From assembly GCA_014382645.1 (NCBI GenBank), contig JACNJI010000366.1, forward strand, positions 1 through 6,614: a stretch of DNA of 6,614 bases. Reading direction: 5' to 3'. Both the position numbers and the translations under genes were made by a program. Shown in pieces: positions 4,549 through 6,614 of this stretch (within the stretch, counting starts at the first letter, position 1; each line of letters starts with the position of its first letter). Below the pieces are notes generated by a model. The model was not told where the DNA came from and did not search any database. It saw nothing but the letters and a program-made list of their open reading frames with translations. The DNA comes from Verrucomicrobiota bacterium (GTDB taxonomy: Bacteria > Verrucomicrobiota > Verrucomicrobiia > Opitutales > Seribacteraceae).

Positions 4549-6614
4549 CTACTCTACTGCGCCGGTGGCGTGGTTGTAGAAGTAGGGCTTGCCTTCCTTG
4601 GTCGTCAGAAAGTAGAGCCATTCCTTGGTGTCGTTGCGGTACAGGTGGGGGAATGCACCTTTTGCTGTCCAGAGCCAACCCAAGTTCTCCTTCCATACCC
4701 ATAGTCCGCTTGTCCCGTCGTCAATGGCATATAGCCATTCGATATCGGCATGGTACAGCCAGCCGTTGTCGTACGGAATAAAAGTTCCGAACCAGTCGGA
4801 ATTACGCCAACCGCCGGCTGACTCATTGGCATCGCTCCACCATGGGGCTGGCGTCGATTCCGCCTCTTGCGTGTAAAACCTCTTGATGGCACCGAATGTT
4901 GTTCCTTCCGCGTTGGTGGCGAATGATCGGACATAGTAGCGAGCACCGGGAAGGAGGGCGGAAGGGGCGGGCCGGACGGTGAAATTCGCGGACTGGCTGG
5001 CCGCCAGGCTGACGGCGCTTTCGAACCGCAGGTTGTCGCTGGTCAGGACGCCTACCTCGATCACCGGCGAGCCGCCGTCGGTCAAGACCGTGCCCCCAAG
5101 GGTGATGGTTCCGTTCCCGTCGACCGCCGGGGGCAGGGTGCGCACGATGGGCGCGAAGCTGTTGGTTGCTCTTATTGCAAGAACGGCTTCCAGGGACGCA
5201 TTGTGCTCGTCGCTCACTCGAACCCGTATGGAGTGTTCGGTTTTGGTCTCGAAATCGAGAACTGCAGCAGTTTGCAGAGATCCGTCCGTCCCTATGGTGA
5301 AGAAGTTGTTGTCGGTCGACCCGTTGCCGGCGACCAAGGCGACGACGTATGCACCCGAGTCGACAGGGTCGTCGGGGTCACTAACCAGAAAGTCGCCGAT
5401 CTTGGTGCCTGCGGGGCTGTTCTCGATGAGGTCGGAGTTGTCCAAGGCGATCCCGCTCGGCGCTTGGTTGGCGACGGAGGAGGCATCCATGGGATCGCTC
5501 CCGTAGGTAACCTCCTCGGCATCGCTGAAGCCATCGCCGTCGTCATCGGTGTCGAAGGCGTCCTCGATGGCGTCGCCATCCAGATCCTCCACTACGTTGC
5601 TCACGGAAATGGTGAAGGCCTTTTCCTTACTCGCGTCGTTGTTGTCGGTGACGCGTACCCGAATCGACAGGGAGTTCCCAACCTCGAAGTCGAGCGAGTC
5701 GCTGGTCTTGAGAGTGCCGCTGGCGTTCAGAGTGAATCGGGCGTTGTCGGCCGAGCCGTTGCCGTCCACGAGAGAGAAGGCGAGGGTAGCGTTTACATCG
5801 ACATCGGTTGCGGAGAGGCTTCCCACGATGGTACCCGAAGGTTTGTTCTCGATTACCTCGTTGCCGGACAGGGAAAGGTTTTCGGGGGCGTCGTCCACGG
5901 GGGAGACGGTCACTTCGAAGGCATCGGAAACGGTTTGTCCGTTTGAGGTTCCCGTCACGGTGATGGTAGCGGTTCCAGATTGGTTTGCCTGATAGTCTAG
6001 GGTCAGGACGTTTCCGCTCACGGTGGCGGTGACGAGGGATGCGTTGCTCGAGGTGGCGGTTTTGGTGATGGACGCGTTGTCGTCGTCGAGGTCGTTGAAG
6101 AGGTTGGCCAAGTCGATGGTGGCGTCTGCGGCATCCTCGGCGGCACTTCGGTCGGCGATGGCGTTGGCCACGACGGGAGCATCGTCCACGGGGGATACGG
6201 TCACTTCGAAGGTATCGGAAACGGTTTGGCTGTTCGAGGTTCCCGTCACGGTGATGGTAGCGGTTCCCGATTGGTTTGCCTGATAGTCTAGGGTCAGGAC
6301 GTTTCCGCTCACGGTGGCGGTGACGAGGGATGCGTTGCTCGAGGTGGCGGTTTTGGTGATGGACGCGTTGTCGTCGTCGAGGTCGTTGAAGAGGTTGGCC
6401 AAGTCGATGGTGGCGTCTGCGGCATCCTCGGCGGCGCTCAGATCGGAGATCGCGTTGGCCACCACGGGGGCGTCGTCCACGGCGGCAACGGTTACGGTAA
6501 AGACGTCGGAAACGGTTTGGCTGTTCGAGGTTCCCGTCACGGTGATGGTAGCGGTTCCAGATTGGTTTGCCTGATAGTCTAGGGTCAGGACGTTTCCGCT
6601 CACGGTGGCGGTGA
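4549..6614 (-). CDS. Giant repetitive surface/adhesin protein, C-terminal part (5' end outside window)
   Basis: About 688 codons of a larger gene are visible, ending with TAG at 4551-4549; the start lies beyond 6614. From N to C, the visible part holds two complete and one partial copy of a 97-residue Ig/cadherin-like repeat (6614-5896), then a cadherin-like domain (about 5889-5596, with LDFEVGNSLSIRVRVTD). A calcium-binding DLDGD and DTDDDGDGFSDAEE segment (about 5589-5509) fits two EF-hand-like loops and resembles thrombospondin type 3 repeats. A GSDP linker leads into a second cadherin-like domain (about 5463-5164, with LDFETKTEHSIRVRVSD). A fibronectin/Ig-like domain follows (about 5157-4870, with ARYYVRSFATNAEGTTFG), and then a Trp/Tyr-rich tail (4842-4552) with repeated GWLY, EWLY, GWLW and EWLYF. 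Such proteins are secreted, calcium-stiffened and act in adhesion or matrix building; the tail probably anchors or sorts it. The esterase gene follows in the same direction with no clear terminator between, suggesting one operon. Confidence 0.9.
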   Translation of the reverse strand, partial: TATVSGNVLTLDYQANQSGTATITVTGTSNSQTVSDVFTVTVAAVDDAPVVANAISDLSAAEDAADATIDLANLFNDLDDDNASITKTATSSNASLVTATVSGNVLTLDYQANQSGTATITVTGTSNSQTVSDTFEVTVSPVDDAPVVANAIADRSAAEDAADATIDLANLFNDLDDDNASITKTATSSNASLVTATVSGNVLTLDYQANQSGTATITVTGTSNGQTVSDAFEVTVSPVDDAPENLSLSGNEVIENKPSGTIVGSLSATDVDVNATLAFSLVDGNGSADNARFTLNASGTLKTSDSLDFEVGNSLSIRVRVTDNNDASKEKAFTISVSNVVEDLDGDAIEDAFDTDDDGDGFSDAEEVTYGSDPMDASSVANQAPSGIALDNSDLIENSPAGTKIGDFLVSDPDDPVDSGAYVVALVAGNGSTDNNFFTIGTDGSLQTAAVLDFETKTEHSIRVRVSDEHNASLEAVLAIRATNSFAPIVRTLPPAVDGNGTITLGGTVLTDGGSPVIEVGVLTSDNLRFESAVSLAASQSANFTVRPAPSALLPGARYYVRSFATNAEGTTFGAIKRFYTQEAESTPAPWWSDANESAGGWRNSDWFGTFIPYDNGWLYHADIEWLYAIDDGTSGLWVWKENLGWLWTAKGAFPHLYRNDTKEWLYFLTTKEGKPYFYNHATGAVE
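4552..4842 (-). other. Trp/Tyr-rich C-terminal domain of the adhesin
   Basis: The last 97 residues are very rich in aromatics and contain spaced motifs DWFGTF, GWLYHADIEWLY, LWVWKENLGWLW, EWLYFL and PYFYNH. The layout recalls aromatic cell-wall or choline-binding repeats and the C-terminal tails I associate with large Verrucomicrobiota surface proteins. I infer an envelope-attachment or sorting role; no ligand can be read from the sequence. Confidence 0.6.
5509..5589 (-). other. Tandem EF-hand-like calcium-binding loops within the adhesin
   Basis: The encoded segment places Asp at alternating positions (D-L-D-G-D-A-I-E-D, then D-D-D-G-D-G-F-S-D-A-E-E). Both stretches fit the 12-residue EF-hand loop spacing 1-3-5-7-9-12, the second ending in Glu. 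It sits between the two cadherin-like domains, a typical place for calcium to rigidify a multi-domain stalk. Confidence 0.75.
5896..6186 (-). repeat. 291-bp tandem repeat, copy 1 (C-terminal-most)
   Basis: Encodes a 97-residue Ig/cadherin-like unit from DDAPVVANAIADRS to EVTVSPV. Compared by eye with copy 2 it has about 15 mismatches in 291 bases, and bases 5978-6144 are identical to 6269-6435. Four residues differ from copy 2 (A/S, R/L, G/S, A/T), at the ends of the unit. Confidence 0.95.
6187..6477 (-). repeat. 291-bp tandem repeat, copy 2
   Basis: Directly abuts copy 1 with the same phase, so units join without a linker at the DDAP boundary. Encodes DDAPVVANAISDLS to EVTVSPV. The exact 291-bp period and the shared 167-bp identical core point to recent duplication or gene conversion. 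Confidence 0.95.
6478..6614 (-). repeat. 291-bp tandem repeat, copy 3 (partial, runs off right edge)
   Basis: The C-terminal 137 bases of a third unit are visible. Its last residues are more diverged (VFTVTVAAV instead of EVTVSPV), but bases from about 6560 to the edge match copies 1 and 2. The array therefore continues beyond the window for an unknown number of units. Confidence 0.9.

Noticed and set aside
4478..4702. Upstream extension of the esterase gene by 75 codons
   Set aside because: It overlaps the end of the adhesin gene in another frame, and a good signal peptide begins at 4477.
5203..6574. Several long plus-strand open frames opposite the adhesin gene
   Set aside because: They are shadows caused by the repetitive, GC-rich minus-strand coding sequence; two are the same frame repeated at the 291-bp period, and their translations resemble no protein family.
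5896..6614. CRISPR-like direct repeats
   Set aside because: The repeats are 291 bp, contiguous and in frame within a coding sequence, with no unique spacers.

Overview
The window reads as a stretch of bacterial chromosome with every supported gene on the minus strand, so gene order in transcription runs from high to low coordinates. The best guess for the source is a (possibly marine) member of the Verrucomicrobiota, perhaps Opitutae/Puniceicoccales. This rests on a large surface protein that combines near-identical Ig/cadherin-like repeats, a calcium-binding DxDxD segment followed by a GSDP-type linker, and a tryptophan-rich C-terminal domain of a style I associate with that phylum, plus a secreted two-domain SASA-family esterase. 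It is an inference from protein style only.

Region 1 (6614 down to 2031) looks like one secreted-protein operon. It starts with the C-terminal 688 or so residues of a giant repetitive adhesin (gene runs off the right edge). After 71 bp comes a 561-residue exported protein made of two tandem SASA/CE6-type esterase domains, of which the second has lost the catalytic serine. The esterase stop codon overlaps the start of a 254-residue exported lysine/alanine-rich coiled-coil protein (ATGA, 4 bp). Together they suggest an envelope-associated module for binding and deacetylating glycans, with the coiled-coil protein as a partner of unknown role.

Region 2 (1869 to 1941) is a complete tRNA-Lys with anticodon CTT and no encoded CCA. 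It is followed by about 165 bp of non-coding or remnant sequence that holds a short unassigned plus-strand open stretch.

Region 3 (1703 down to 104) holds an exported DUF1028 (Ntn-hydrolase-like) protein and, 52 bp further on, a uracil phosphoribosyltransferase-family enzyme with a normal PRPP loop but an unusual C-terminal base-binding segment. The first 58 bases may carry the beginning of another gene for a membrane protein.

No CRISPR array, insertion sequence, phage gene or convincing rho-independent terminator was found. The most unusual items are the esterase with a dead second domain coupled to an unknown coiled-coil partner, and the recently amplified 291-bp repeats in the adhesin.
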